64,000 nucleotides of DNA from Lates calcarifer. Its lineage: Eukaryota > Chordata > Actinopteri > Centropomidae. The position numbers and the translations under genes are program-made. Location: assembly GCF_001640805.2 (NCBI RefSeq), contig NC_066848.1, positions 11,106,896 to 11,170,895 on the forward strand, given 5' to 3'. Below, in pieces: positions 35,101 through 48,712 of this stretch (its first letter is position 1; each line of letters starts with the position of its first letter). A model generated the notes under the pieces. The model had not been told where the DNA came from. It worked only from the letters and a program-made list of their open reading frames with translations, and did not search any database.

Positions 35101-38100
35101 CTCCTCCCACCGCTCGCACCGCTCTGGGGTTTCCCGCCATCTCAGCGAGGCGTTTGTACGAGACCGTCTCTCCAAACTTCACATCCTTCAGAAGTATGTG
35201 CAGCACGCGGCTGGTGAATGCGTCTTCGCCACAGAGCAGAGGACAGAGAGGAAGAGCGAGAGACAGGAGGAGAGAATAGAAAAAGCCAGCATCCCTCGTT
35301 TAATCAAACAAACTGAGACAGCTGACTGACACGAGCTGAGTACGACGCGGATTACACTCTTCTGAAATAAAGTAGTGTTTCGGCTTTGAATCAAAAGTTT
35401 GAGACATCACTACATTTTGATCCACTTATAGTTTTTCATAATATCCAAACATGCGTTTTGAGGTCCAGTGATTCTTCTGCTAGGTGCTAGGAGTCCCTTT
35501 TCTCCCTTTACAATACTCATTTAACAACCAAATACATTGAAGTCCCTCAATTTGACCTTAGAACTTGTATTAGCATGCTACAGAAGCTGATGTGAGAAAA
35601 TTATTTCTATGGCAGAAAAATCTAGGTTATGCTTTGAAAGGTCACAGCTAAAATTAAAAAAGTTCGCTCCTTCATTTAAAAGGATTAAGAGAGGCCAAAA
35701 AGACTGCAAATCTGCTCCAGATTTTTAATAATAATAATTTGAATGTTGCACACCATTTGTGGCAGTGGGATGACTTTGAGGTTAATCAGACCAATTTGTC
35801 CTTTTAATTGCTTTCTATTCAGAGTAGATTCATTATATCATCTTCACTTAAATGGCGGAATTCTTCAAATCATCCGCAGCTTAACCGACCACATTAACGG
35901 CTTTGATTTCATTAGCACTTTAGCAGTAGCATTATCTTTTTTCTGGATTACCAGGCAGTGACTGAGAGGCATGTTTGTCTAGCTCTGATTGCTAAAGAAA
36001 AGGGGAAAGTATTTGAAGCATCTCGAAACCTTAAGACATCGATGCACTGAGCTTGTGTAGCAAGCGAACAACACTTTTTTTTTTTTTTTTTTGCACAGAG
36101 AACAAGCTGAGGAACAATAGTCTCGTTATCAAGAGGGGGTGAAATTCTTCTAGTATATACATGTACTCAGTCATGAAAATTCAATTAGTGATCTCCCATT
36201 CTCTCTCATTTATATGGTCTAAGAGAGCACATGACAAGTGATCTATGAGAAATCCTTCTAAATTGGCATTGTGTGAAAACATGTCACACCCCTGTCTCTC
36301 TTCTACAGAGTGAACATCCTTTGCTCCCCAGGCTCCCTCGCTACCTTATAGTCACTCTCCGCTACACAAAGCCACGCGAACAAGGCAATTTGCCTAAACT
36401 GGGGGGAATAAGTGTAAAACCTAAAGGGGATACATTTGATTGATGCGCACCCATGTGAGTTCTTTGTCTTGAACAAGGCCCGTAGGTACTGTTTAATAAT
36501 TTTTCAGGTAATAATCACGCTGTCAACGAGATGACGGGCTCTTACGCAGACAGACTTAATGTTATGAGGAGATAAGATACACCCCTGAAATTTCTTTTAT
36601 GCATTATTCTCCCTCATAAAGCTCGGATTTGGCCACATGATGTGCGTGGTACATATTGATATCGCTTTGTCACTGGTGGGTAGATGACAACTTGCCCAGA
36701 CTGTGGCTATGACAAATCCCTGTTGATGCAACCATTATTGACAAACAACCAAAGTCAGTGTCACGCCAGCAGACGCCACTGAGGCACTTCCGCCTACAAG
36801 CAGACCGAGCAACAAGCTACACCGCTGTTTACACCTTTTACAAATCCCGAGCAGCTGTTTGTCCTGGAAGGTTTCACATCTCCAACAGTTCTGGACAAAA
36901 ACAAGTGTCTGCGCTTTTATCTGCCCAGTACAGAGGTTAAAGAACTTTGCCCTCATCAGTGTTAGTGACAGAGACTTCATGCGGGTCACTCGAGGTGACC
37001 AGCAATGATTTGGAGAGCAGTCCCCTAGCCCCATACTTCATAAAGAGCCTAATATGGTGTGTCTGGGGTCAGGACCCTCTTTAGATCGGGGTGCAGTGAT
37101 GTCAATTGTTTAAATAAAAGTTGAGAGGAACCACTTACATGTTTACAGACATCCCATAATTATGTCACAGGTCATTACCTACCATGAGGCCAGGTGATAG
37201 GGCCACTGCAGAGGCAGAGATAGATTGACCCCAGAGTAAAATTGAACAGATCTAGTGATTATGAGATTATTGGCATATATGATTGATTTGCTCATAATTT
37301 TGTATATGAGAGCAATTTGAAAGAGGTAAAAAAACAATAATCTGAATTCTATCAGCCCTGCTAGTGATAGATTTGGAGAGATGACTTCCAGCTGACAGTC
37401 ACCTCATACATGGATGTGAGAGTAAAAAGACAATAGTGGAAATGCAGCTCCCTCATTATCCTTTGTGTCTAATGGGAGGGAAGACTTTGACTCCCAGTCA
37501 AAGTGTCTCTTGAGTCTTGAGGGATCCATACTTTTGAAGGCTGACGGGGTGCTGATGATTCTCTGATTATTCGATATTCTGAAAACGTTCATTTCCCTAA
37601 TTCCTCTCCACATCACAGGGGCGAGTCCTGGTGAGTGTCTCATCTCGCCCTGCGCTGTGCACAGGGGGAGGTTCAGGCTCCTGCAGGAACACAGTCATTT
37701 GGGCTTTGAAGAGCCCCCCCGCCCCCCCAGCCTGGCCCCCTCCCTGCAGTTTCCCTGTGCCGCTTACCGAGACTAAGATCCTCTCGTCTGTTACATATGG
37801 ATGTATAATTAATGAGATAAGAATATGCATCGTTTTAAGAAGCCACGATGGTGTCGGTGTTTTTCTGAGGGGGGCGAATATGAGCACATGCACGCACGCG
37901 CACACACGCAAACATACACATATTCACTGAGCACGACACTCACCATTCCTCTACCCCTTGTCGACCAAACTTGCGTGTGATGTTGCACGTGACAATCAGT
38001 CAGACGGTATAGAAAAACCGCACCTTGCGTCTCCTTTCATGTCACCTCTGTTGCTCAGGTATATCGTGACAGCTAATATGAAAAGTGGCTTGTTTTGTCA

Positions 38101-39491
38101 GAAATGTGTAAATAAACATGGCAACACTTCAAGTGAAGGTCACAACTCAATATTACATGACAAGTGCTGCGAGAGCGCTGTCGCGTTCAGGTTCTCCCAC
38201 AAGATAACTGAGCAAACAAAAGTTGGTTGTCACAGATTGTAATGACCTGATTAAACTTGTATTTTTTTCCCAGGCAGGCAGCAGCTGCATGACTAGATAG
38301 GGTAGGAATTTGTACAGAAAAAAAATGAATCCTTAATATTTGTGAATCAACAAGCAAAAAAAAAAAAAAAAAAAAAAAGAAACCCTCCATTTTCCTCCCT
38401 CAAAAGACAAATACTCTTGATGCTCACATTTAACATTTTTATACTGGCATGGCCTATGGTTCTGACTACTGAGAGCAATCCAAGCCTAAACCCTGTATTT
38501 ACTGAGCCCCAAAACAACAGGCGAGGGAGAGAGGTGGAACACAGCACAATCACCTATTCAGATCAGGTACTAATGAAGAATTCCATCTATCCTGAAATTT
38601 AATTAAAACCCCAAAGACTTCAGATGAGATGCGATTTGAAAGAGCCTGGGGCTGGTACACAAGCACTTGGTGGCGAAGGGAATCACACTGAAAGTTGATA
38701 TCGTAATTGGTCCTGATGTATTTCTGCATTGCCTTTGCGGGAGCGTGGGACTCATAGCTGTATACAGGGTCTCGATGGAGTACCTGCTCATTGAAAATGC
38801 CATCACTCAAGCACTGCAGATCTGCATGAAATTAGAGAGCAACTAAGGACTGATTGCAGGGGAAGAGAGGCACAATTGTTAAATGCATATATTAGAGTTT
38901 TTTTTCCCTGTGTAGGTGTGCTTCTGCCTCTAAATGAGCAGTTCTAAAAATCTTTAAGTTAAAATGCGACGAACGTCTCGGTGTAACAAAGAAATAGCCC
39001 GTAATTGTTTTCAAAACGGCACAAGAACGATAAGTTTATGATTTCAAAAAATGAGTTGTCAGGCTGCAAGTATTGTTTGTTTCCTTGAAACAAAAAACTC
39101 CAGGGATAATTAATTTCTCATTTCTTTGCTCAGCGCCCTCGATCATTCACTCTCCAGTCACAACTACCAGTTGAAAGGACAGTAATTGTCCATTTTTGGG
39201 GTGCTTTCGTTTTACTCGCCCTAGGTGACTGGTCAAGCCAACAATAAGCTCATTCAAACTTTACCACCATTCACATGTTCTCATTAAAAAAAAAAGCTTC
39301 CTGTCTGAAAATGTCAAGAGTGGAATTCGATCAGTTTCAAATAATGTGCCAAGAATCATGGAAAAGCTTGCCAAGACTAACACGCGTGGTAAGAGCTGCC
39401 ACAGATTACTGAACCAAGTTACAGCTCTGTGTTCTGTTCTCTCTCCTTCGCTCACCCACTCACTCGCTTTTCCTCTGCTCTCTCTCTGCTC

Positions 39492-39536
<45 letters not shown>

Positions 39537-42500
39537 CATAAAATACTTCATTATAACACAGTGAGCCAGTGAGTGTAAGTGATGTAACTGACAATTAAGA
39601 GTGAAAGCCTGATCCCAGTCATGGCTCTGCAAATATTTATCCATGACAGACCTCCTTGCAGGGCGGGGTGGTGAAAGGCAGGGAGCGGGAGACTCCCAGC
39701 GGTCTGCGGCTCACTGAAGTACGCCTGGAGCCATTCAACGCAGCGCTGCAACTCGGGGCTCGTTTCTGCCGGGCTATCGTTGACCACACAGCTCACGGGG
39801 GCCTCGCTGCTCCTGTGAGGGATATAAGGCAGGATGGGGAGGTGAGGTGGGGATCAGAGGAGCAATCATAATACCCAATTCTTGGTTGAACAGAGCTAAA
39901 ATATGTCACAAGAGTGTAATAACATGCCACGGGTGACACAGATGGAAGATGACATAATTTGCTGAGTGAAACAAAAGTTGTTAATCAAGACGTGCTTAAA
40001 ATCTAAAGTTACACGCTGCTGTGTTGCTTCTGTCACTCAGCAGTGACAAATATCAGAGCTGTGAAAGATAGAAAGAAGCTCAAGAAAATATAAAGACAGT
40101 AATCCTGGCATTTGTTAGAGTAGATATATATTTATATGAAGTGCAGCATGATAGAGTATGAAAGAAAACATTGTCGGGTCATAGGGAACAGCGCTAACAC
40201 TTTATTTCAAACAACTTTAAGGAAGCAGAACCAGTTTCTGGGAAAAAAAAAAAAGAGTTTTCAAAAGTCTTGCAGCTGTTATGGAAAAAAGTTAAGAGCA
40301 CAGCATTAACAACAGTTTCAACTCTGCTTGGGTCTAGTTTATGGTTCATGACAAGAATAAATGGATTTTTTGGCCGGAGCGTTGCTGGCCGGCAAAGCAC
40401 TGCACTTGGACGTGCATCTTAGCATGAGTAGATGCTTGGAGGAATTTGCCGATGGTTGAGTTGGCATCACTTAACAGCTGAATTTCTCTCCGCTGCTGAC
40501 CACCCCCCAGGTCAATGCAAGCAGACTGACCCATATTTGACACTTAAAGACCCTACTGGGAAGGTCCTCTCTTAGCATGTGCATTACTGCAAAGTGGACC
40601 TCAAGCTGTGTTGTGGATCTAAAGCAGGCCGCCAATTCCATTAACTGGTGTACAGGACTTATAAATAAATAATATCACCATTTAAGTGCCCCTTTTTCAA
40701 AATTGGCTTATCCTGTATGGTATTAATAATAGACATTTACTTTGTTAAACACACAGACCGTCTCTCTCCTGCCCGCCGTAACAACACGGCCCTAAAGTGT
40801 TTTTACACTTCTGCAGGTCACAGTTTGAGCAACGTTTTATATTGGACATGTGAAGCTGAGGTTTACTGGAGTGTTATGACTGAGCAGGTCAGTTTTCAGA
40901 GAACCGCTCTGCCTGCTAGTTTGTGGCTGTGCGATGAAAATCTCCTGGGTGCCGTTTAACAGTGGGTGTAAATACAGTAAAAGGTGTAAATACTCTCATT
41001 TCTAAATAAACCACACAGCAGTTTATAGTTGAGTGGTGAAAACTCAGAAACCCACTGGCGGGTCCTGTGCTGAGACCCGCTCAAACAATGGCCATGGCTC
41101 ATGGCAATCTCTGTCGGCATGGGTGAGTGCCCAGCCAGCCCCTACTTGTCATTGTCTCTCCTTTCTATCCCTGCCCTCCCCTTCCTCCTCCAGCTCTCCC
41201 CTCCTCATTTCCCCCCTCTCTATTTCTCTATCCTCCCACTCCAGCTCTTTTGGCTCCCCACCACCTACCCAACACACACCCACCATCCCCCCACCCCTCT
41301 TTCTCTCAGCGAGGATCTTCAGGCCACTGTTCCTTCTCTAGCCCCCCCCCCGCGCCTCCTCCTCCTCCCACCACCACCTCCTCTACCCCTCCGCACCCCC
41401 TCTTTCTCTCTGAGAGGATGTTCCAGCCGCTGCACACTGACAGCTCGGGGATATTGTGTGTGGAAATGTTCCTGTTGGACCCGCAGGCCCTTACAATCTA
41501 CTGGACAAAGGCTAGAGCACCTTTGCTTAAGGCTTGGCACCTTTGACCTCCAGCTCACACTTCAGACTTGTCACCGTGGCTAATTTTCCTCTCCCCTCAG
41601 CCCTCCGATATGGATGCTCCTGCTTTAAAGGTGTTTTGAGTGATACAACATTGACAGTAGTAAAAGTTAATGCAATGCAGTACATGTTATGGCCAGTAAA
41701 CAACACCAAAATAAATAAATAAAAGTGGAACAACATCAGTCGAGCTGAAGTCTGTCACCTCTAGGTGCGATGGGGGATTGTTTTTAAAGAGCATGTGGGC
41801 AGTGGAGATGTAGCTCCTGCGCTGGCAACATTTCCAGTCGCTTCAGGCTTCAGTGAATCACAAATCAAGCAGCATCATATGATCTTTACAGAGTCCAGAC
41901 TGGCACATTAGAAACTGTGCCCTTCAAATGAGAGATTAGAGATGTGTAATAAATGTGGGACTAATTACAAAGAAACTCCCAAAGGCTTAGCGATCTTTAT
42001 ATTGTCTTAAAAGTAAGTTCCATCCCCTGTATAAAAACTAAGAATTATAATGAGCAGTGATTATAAAGAGTATCTCAATAACTATGTTTAACAAGTGTGT
42101 TTAAGTTTGAATAAACAATTCAAATTTGGTTAGAGCAAAATTGTCATCTATTATTTTTTGACTTGTTAAAATCATATTTTTTTCAGTGTCCTTCAGGCGT
42201 TTACTATTTCATCACAGTTAAGGAAATAAGAAACTAATTCCAAACTAGCCAGGACCTGCTGCACTAAAAAGAATATTTCCCTTGATAGAAGATTGTGATT
42301 TGAGAAAATTTCTAATATTGTGCTCCTGTCACAATCAATTTCCAATTACCATAAATCATTGCTGCGTAAAGTGGGAGTCATTTGGAGTCCTACCTATTTT
42401 CCAACTCTAATATAAAGAATGAATTGAGCATTTATATAATGTTGGAGGTTATTTCATTCAACCTGGAGGAAACAATCAAAGGAGACAAAGGGAAAAAAAC

Positions 42501-45500
42501 AGCTGACATTAAATTTGTCAATTTCCCTTAGCATATTCTGTATCTCTACTTGCACAAGACTTCAGTGAGACTTTTTCTATCAGCTGCAGACGTGAGAATG
42601 AAACAGGTTAACCACAGGATCTAATTGAAAGGAATCTGGCGAAGGGTGTAATGGTATATTGCACAAAAAGGGGAAAAACTCAGAACTCATGCCTCCATCC
42701 TGTGAAGCGTGATGGCGCTCATCCTGACTCGATCGGCTGTCACTTTTGACACAGCCTGCCAGAGTTCTCCTTCACCGATCATGGGTAACATGGCGGGTCA
42801 GAGGATGAAATAGAAAAGGCCAAGAGCAGTCCAATATTTTCCTCAGCCTTATAGCTGCAGATACTTAACTCACAGACGTCAAAGACTCAAGAGAGCATGA
42901 AAAAAGCCTAAAATGACTGTCTAAAAAGGGAAAAAAATACAGCATGTCTCTATGAATGTCAAGATCCTGATGGTCTCTGAGCCAAAGGCTGTGATACAAT
43001 TGTAAGCTACTTGCTCAATGCAGCTCGTTCAACCATTTGAAGATCATTCAGATGCCTATCCAGCTACTGCAGCACTAAAGTCAAGTGCTTTTGGAGTGGT
43101 AAGCTGTAAGGAATGCTTCCTATTCTGTTGTGGGGCGCATGTTTTGCGCTCCGCTGTTTCAAAATAAAAACAACTGGGCCGGATAAACTGCTCTCTAGAT
43201 ATCCAACAACTCTTATTAGCGAATGTCCACCAAAGAGGCCGCAACACTCAATCCAATACATAAAGGTGGTGGTAAAATACTGCAGAGTAGGCAACAAAGC
43301 ACACAACAATTAGGTCTTCTCCCAACTGGCTAGCCACAGGAGTCAGTGAAGGCATGTATTACTAGAGCCTTAACTCTTACTCCATTATGTAGTGTATCCA
43401 CACCCCGACGCAGCAATGTTTATCTACAACAGACTACTGAGCAGTTTCAAATAGCGTTTTTAGCCTCTATTCTCAAGTGCCACAGTAAGAGATTCCAATT
43501 ACCCGAATGGTAAGGAGCCAGTGAGGGAGGCATAAAGTACATTAGGGATCCCCTGTAACTGCAGGGACCTTTTAGAGCCTCAACTGAAGAGGGCCGAGAG
43601 ACTGTGGGGACAGTGACCCTGCATGGATAGCCTCTGTCAAAATTTGACCACGTCAAGCACAAAGGCATTATGGGAATCCAGTGTCACCAAGTCCTAATTA
43701 CTGTCTGTGTTCAGAGCAAATTACTGCCTTGTTCCTCTGATTAGCGAGGAGGCTAATCTTCACCTGTGTACGCCAGCACTGCTGAGGGCCCTTGAGTGTT
43801 AGCGCTTCGTCTTCTGTAATTTATTTTTAAATCAGTGCCCGCTCCCAGGAGTTTTGAGTGTTTTGTTGTGAACCGCTTACCATGATCCCCACCACCGCCC
43901 CCTCACCCCTAAATCCTTGACTAAATCCTTGTTTGGTGCCGCAGGAAGATAAGCAAGAACAACACTTGGGCATAATTGACTCGTACTCCTCTCCAAGATG
44001 TCAGAGCGGAATCATCTCTCTGCATATTGCGCTAGTATGTCACACACTGTACACTTCTGCATGTTGCAGATATAGAATCCAATCAAGTTCTAAAACAAAC
44101 TAGCACAACCCTCGTTCCGGAAAAACTTCCTGCTTAACAACAGGGGGAAAAAAAAGAATTAAAAAAAAAAAAAAGCAACTGCAGGAGCTGCTTTTGGCTG
44201 CATCTCTATAGTCAGAGGTAACTCTCGCTCGGCTCCCGTCCTCACCCTGGAGGGTCTTGCTTTAGAAACCACAACATTTGCAGATTTTCATCTGAGTGAA
44301 TGTCAGTGTCTCGTCTGCATGGGCGGTTTACAGGTAGTGTGTTACACAGGTGTTGGTTTACACAGGAAATGGCACATGCAGCCTGATTGGGACTGTCCCG
44401 GGAGACAGAGGCATAAACATAGAGCACAGATGGGTCCAAGGGCCAGTGGGAGCAGCACCTTAATGAATACGCAGCTGAGTACTACACTTCACAACATGCA
44501 AAACAATATTCTAAGGCCGCAGTAAAAAATAGAACAAAAATCATCTGAATATCATTACACGATGAATTATTCATACCATTTCTAAAGGGACTACGTCAAA
44601 ACGTCTCCCCCCTGCTTTATTGATGATTTCATTCAATATCTCAGCAGATCACTGTTTGTATGACAAAGCATTTTAGTTATAAATGTAAGCAGTTTCCTTG
44701 GCACACAGTTGTGTTTACATATTTAGCAAAATAATAATTTAAATTGATTTAAATTATATGTCAGACTAAATATAATAGATCCAGGGAGAGAGAGAGAAAG
44801 AGATGGAGAGGGAGAGAGAGAGGAATAATAGTAGGAAAAAAATAAGTTGTTGCTATGTTTCCTGTTGTGTGAGCACATCATGTAAACAGGCCCCACACAG
44901 GGAACACATTTACTATACTGCTATTCAGTGTGAACCAGGACATTGATTCACAACACTACATGAGTGTGAGAAAAACGATAAATGCATCACCTCAGATATT
45001 TCACACTAGCGTTGGTAGTGTGTAAAAGCTGTTGTGACAGCTTGGGTATTAGGGCTAGATAGATAGAAAATGTCTAGCTGCTTATGAATGCCAATGTGAC
45101 TGGGATGACAGGTTTGACAAAAAAACACTCCACCTCAGAACAATTAGGCTGTTCTCAGGCCCCATCCAGTGTTGTCAGTGATAATGGAAAGCTGTGAGGA
45201 TAACTGGTGATAAATAGACTTTAACACCCTCCTCCTTAAGTGCAATGCAGTCCTGCAGTCCTCTCATATGCTTAACTAATCATGACCATGGCCAGCAAAT
45301 TCATACAAAAGACTAATTACTGTTGTACTTCACTTCAGTCTCAAAGGCCTCTTATATAAGGACTAGGGGGTTCTCTTGCCTCTTTTCTCCTCTTGATGGG
45401 TATTTTTTTACAAGTAGGCCTCATGCTAGACAAAAGCGTTTAAAAATTGGTGATTGCTTTCATCAGCTTTAATTACATTCAGAAATGGCATTTCTGCCAC

Positions 45501-48500
45501 ATAATACACCCCTATTGTTTCAGAATTATCTGGCTTGGGGAGTAAAATCTACAATATTTGACGATGCTCCCGAGCTAAATCGCCTCTTGAAATTGAAATA
45601 TGCTGCCGAAATACAAAATAAAAAGCCAGCCTTTGCTGCTGATATACTGGAAGCTCCTTGGCTTTCTGCAGAATGCTATTATTATGCATATCCAGGTAGA
45701 AAGTTAATTAACCCAAAGCTTAAGCTAATTATGGTAGCAGAATGCTATCAACCAAACGCTTTCAGTCAGACAGCTGTCCAGAATTTCATTTGCTAATCAT
45801 TTGTCTTTTGCCGGAGCATATGGTACATTTCCCCGCTATCACAGCAACAACAAACAGATGAAAATCATTAACTAAAAACAATGTGCAATGTGAAAAATCA
45901 GACACAGATTTATAAGGCTTTGTGTTGGAGAAAAAAGGCGGATTTATGGCCTGGGAAATATAATGATAATTTTTGGTTTTAGCCACTTAGGATTTTAGGC
46001 TGATCATGTGACCCAAGTGTGCTGGGAATTCAGGATGCACAAATATATTGTTTATATCTATATGCAAATGAGACAGAATGTTTATCCGTGTAAAATTAAT
46101 TACAATTTTCTATAGGAGCATATGCAAAGAGCCTGTTCTCTTGTTAACAATTTTTAGCTTCTAGCACATTTTGTGCCTGTTTTTTTCCAACACAATATTT
46201 TTATGTTGTTAAAAGTAGAAATCCCTCAGCTAAGAATTAAATCAATTATTTTCCAAGAAATGCTTCATGCATTATTTTTTTTCTTTTCATAAAAACACAT
46301 CACACTGGCTGTTAAAGGGTGATTGATATCAGCATTGCCTTGCGACATTATCAGGCAATAAAGGCTACTCAGGTTCTAATGCAACATGTCATACACAGGC
46401 TCCTGTAGTACATTTCTATTGAGGACCTCACAAGCTAAATTGCTTTTTTCCTGCTCCCCCACATCTCAGCCAGCTTGACAGACAAATTGATCAAAGCATT
46501 GTAAAATAATATGCTCACAAAATGTCTCGGGGCAGGAGTCCAGCCCTTTTTTCATTTTTCACCCTAATAAAAAAGTGCTCTATGATTTCCTCTGTATTAT
46601 GTGTCTGTGCTCTGTGTGAAAGAGGCAAGAAGCATCATATTTCAGATAATAGTAATCTCCTGTAAACAAAATGCGTATCATTTTTCTGTGAACGCTGAGG
46701 CCATGCTAAAAACTAAAGGGGGGAAAAGCTGGTTAACAGGGAGGCTGGTGCATAGGGCCCCAACAGGGGTTGTTGAGATGTAATGAATTTGTTCATCTGA
46801 TGGTGCCTTCAGGGCTGTCGTTAGACTGGCAGAGGAGGTTGATTTCAGGAAATGTTCCTAAGATCAGTTAGGAAGCAAAAGGGGCTTGAGACATTTCTAT
46901 TAGAAAGAGCTGACGGTCATGGTGTGTAAGCAATACTTCAAGGGCGTTTATGTAGCTATAATGGCATTTATCAATAACTATCTATCAATGCCACAAACGC
47001 TTATGTTGCTGCTTTGGCTGTTCAGCGCCAACCAACAGTGAATTCTTGAAAACAAACACAGCCATATAAGTCTTCAAAGCTTTGACTCGCTCACAAATAC
47101 CTACTGTAGGTTTCCCTTCATGTTATGCATGGACATTATCTATTTCCCTTATCCAAAATATGCTCTTAGAGATCATTTATCACACTGACTTCCTAAGCCT
47201 GTACCAAACCACATCCAAAGCTGGAAAGAGCCTTGTTTAGTATGTCATAAATAAATCAATGGAAATGGCTGATCTGAACTATTACTGCTACAGGCAGGCT
47301 TTTGTGAGATCTACATGTAAAGCCGGTTGCACAGATAAGCCTATATTTTGTCACTTTATCTCGCCTCCCTTAATGCCTGTTTACATTGCGTTACTCCATA
47401 TATCTGGGGTGGCTCTAGTTCCCCTGTCCTATGACAATAACAGCGTATTCAACTGGTCATGATAAAATCTAAACATCAGGTTTAGTGATTTCTTGCTCAC
47501 ACCTTTGAGAACATACAGCCTGCGACGTGATCGAAGCTTCACTTATGACCGACATAGCAAATGATATTAAACTGAGAAATGATCTAGTGATGCGAATCAT
47601 TAAATTCATTTGCATATTCCTACTACTGAACCTGAACACACAAATTAAACCCTGTTCACAAGGAGACGGAGAAAGGTGCTTGCGCATGGTTACAGGACAT
47701 CTTCCATAATCAAAATTCCATATTATTAATTTTCTCACTTCAACTCATTAACAACAAGTGGAATGTTTTTACTGCTTGATGAATTTTAGGAAATAGCAGA
47801 CAGTCGGGAAGGAAACACATGTTGAGGTATAATATACAAGGTCATTAATGGGTTTCCATAAATTAGAATTTGAACATACATTTTCAAAAGGAGAACTTCC
47901 TATCCGGGTGCATTTGAAAATGGTTTAATTTCCCAAACCATTCAAGTTTATCAAATGCGAATCTGCGATACATGGATATTTAATTTCAATCTAATCAAAA
48001 CTAATCTGAGATGTAGGATGTGGACCTGTAAAAATAAGGAATAAGTACTTATTAACGCAGAGTTTAATCAGTTTCAATCGCTTCAGTAAGACTGTCAACA
48101 TTCTAACAATTTTGAGGGATGGGCAGGGCATGAAATGCAATCACATATTACATTTCTGAGTGTCGGTTGACACTCAAAACTACTGCATTCAACTTGGAGG
48201 AAACATAAATAAACAGGAGCGAACAGTCCATGTTCCCCATGGCCTTAGCTGACCCTACAGACATCAGCTCTAATCAACTCCCTTGTGGGTAATAAACAAG
48301 TTATTTTTCTGAAATTTCAAATATACTGCAGGAAGAATCACAACCACATGCCATCAGAAATCTAATTTCAAGCCCAACTGTATTCTAGTGCCCCTCATAT
48401 TTCTAGTGCCTGCTCATATTTGCCCAACTTTCTCCAGGATATTTCTTGTGGGATCTACAAAAATGCCCTGCTTCCAATGAGGAATGGTGGCACTCCATCA

Positions 48501-48712
48501 CAGGAGTGGATTCTGTCTGCCTGTAAATTTCACACCTTTGTTTATCACGTCACCAGCCCGGCTGTTGTACAGTACCTTTCAGCAGGTGCGACATCCATTA
48601 GGATCTGGATGGTGTGCACACCATTCTCACATCCACTGACTTGGATCGTCCCCAGGGGGCTCAGCAATGAGATGGTCTTCTGAGTGCACTGGCTCTCCCT
48701 CTGCTTCTTCAT
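31995..48712 (-). CDS. mgmt: mgmt: O6-alkylguanine-DNA alkyltransferase, complete, four coding exons
   Basis: Exons in transcript order are 48712-48576, 39812-39652, 35223-35084 and 32123-31995. They join in frame to 188 residues. The enzyme repairs O6-methylguanine in nuclear DNA by moving the alkyl group to its own cysteine, a one-use reaction. Visible key residues are Cys153 in IPCHRV (human Cys145), Tyr122 in SYKRLA (human Tyr114), Arg136 in RAVGGAMR (human Arg128, arginine finger) and the Asn145 hinge (human Asn137). The zinc ligands Cys9, Cys28, His33 and His93 match human Cys5, Cys24, His29 and His85. The constant offset of eight confirms the alignment. The protein lacks the long human C-terminal tail. 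The loop after the active site is two residues longer than the human one. The start is the first Met in the first coding exon, as in the 207-residue human form. Confidence 0.95.
32581..32604. repeat. Poly(T) tract
   Basis: Twenty-four consecutive T, preceded by other T runs, in the last mgmt intron. Confidence 0.95.
34572..34854 (+). mobile_element. Short non-autonomous hAT element (MITE) with 8-bp target duplication
   Basis: This 283-bp element begins TAGAGCCGCAACTGATGATT and ends with the inverted counterpart GTTGTTGCAGTCCTA. It is flanked on both sides by the same eight bases TATTTAAT (34564-34571 and 34855-34862). Terminal TAG...CTA and an 8-bp duplication are typical of hAT transposons. 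The interior, with ATCGATTAATCTGCC and AGAGAATGACTGGAGTT, matches a repeat family I know as abundant in fish genomes. It has no coding capacity. Confidence 0.8.
35084..35223 (-). CDS. mgmt: mgmt exon: DNA-binding helix-turn-helix and arginine finger
   Basis: The exon is 140 nt: two bases completing Asp, then 46 codons. It reads [34 protein letters not shown], then [12 protein letters not shown]. This is the winged helix-turn-helix that enters the minor groove and flips the damaged base. Tyr122 and Arg136 are the expected base-flipping residues. The donor is GTGAGT and the acceptor is GGCGAAG before AC. Confidence 0.94.
38356..38378. repeat. Poly(A) tract
   Basis: Twenty-three consecutive A in an mgmt intron. 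Confidence 0.95.
39495..39533. repeat. (CT)n microsatellite
   Basis: About nineteen CT units, 120 bp from the mgmt exon at 39652. Confidence 0.95.
39652..39812 (-). CDS. mgmt: mgmt exon: N-terminal domain, second part
   Basis: The exon is 161 nt: one base, 53 codons and one base. It reads [19 protein letters not shown], then [17 protein letters not shown], and ends [10 protein letters not shown]. It matches the human segment ending PALHHPVFQQ. His93 is the expected fourth zinc ligand. The acceptor is CCCTCACAG and the donor GTCTGT. Confidence 0.93.
39813..48575 (-). other. mgmt: mgmt large intron, no gene seen
   Basis: This 8.8-kb intron lies between the first and second coding exons. It holds C/T-rich low-complexity sequence (41150-41410), an A run near 44155-44174 and GA-rich sequence (44785-44822). 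An AT-rich repeat-free block at 45440-45800 has several homeodomain-like TAATTA/TTAATTAA cores. An octamer ATGCAAAT lies at 46062-46069. A 103-codon plus-strand frame in that block resembles no known protein. Confidence 0.6.
48576..48712 (-). CDS. mgmt: mgmt first coding exon
   Basis: The coding part is 137 nt, 45 codons plus two bases. It starts [17 protein letters not shown], continues [19 protein letters not shown], and ends PAE with a split Arg. It matches the human MGMT start, including the SPLG turn and the GC-E-x-G-x-H zinc pair. The exon probably begins at 48721, after an acceptor CTTAGCAG, leaving nine non-coding bases before ATG. The donor is GTACTG. Confidence 0.94.

Larger units (their letters stand above)
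35224..39651 (-). other. mgmt: mgmt intron, no gene seen
   Basis: This 4.4-kb intron contains an 18-base T run (36075-36092), a 23-base A run (38356-38378) and a (CT)n tract (39495-39533), all on the plus strand. No exon-like or protein-like sequence was recognised. Confidence 0.65.

Noticed and set aside
41101..41583. Pro/Leu/Ser-rich open frames of 102-160 codons
   Set aside because: They are translations of a C/T-rich low-complexity stretch in three overlapping frames.
45485..45796. A 103-codon plus-strand frame in the large mgmt intron
   Set aside because: No protein similarity was recognised. Dense homeodomain-like motifs make non-coding regulatory sequence a better explanation.
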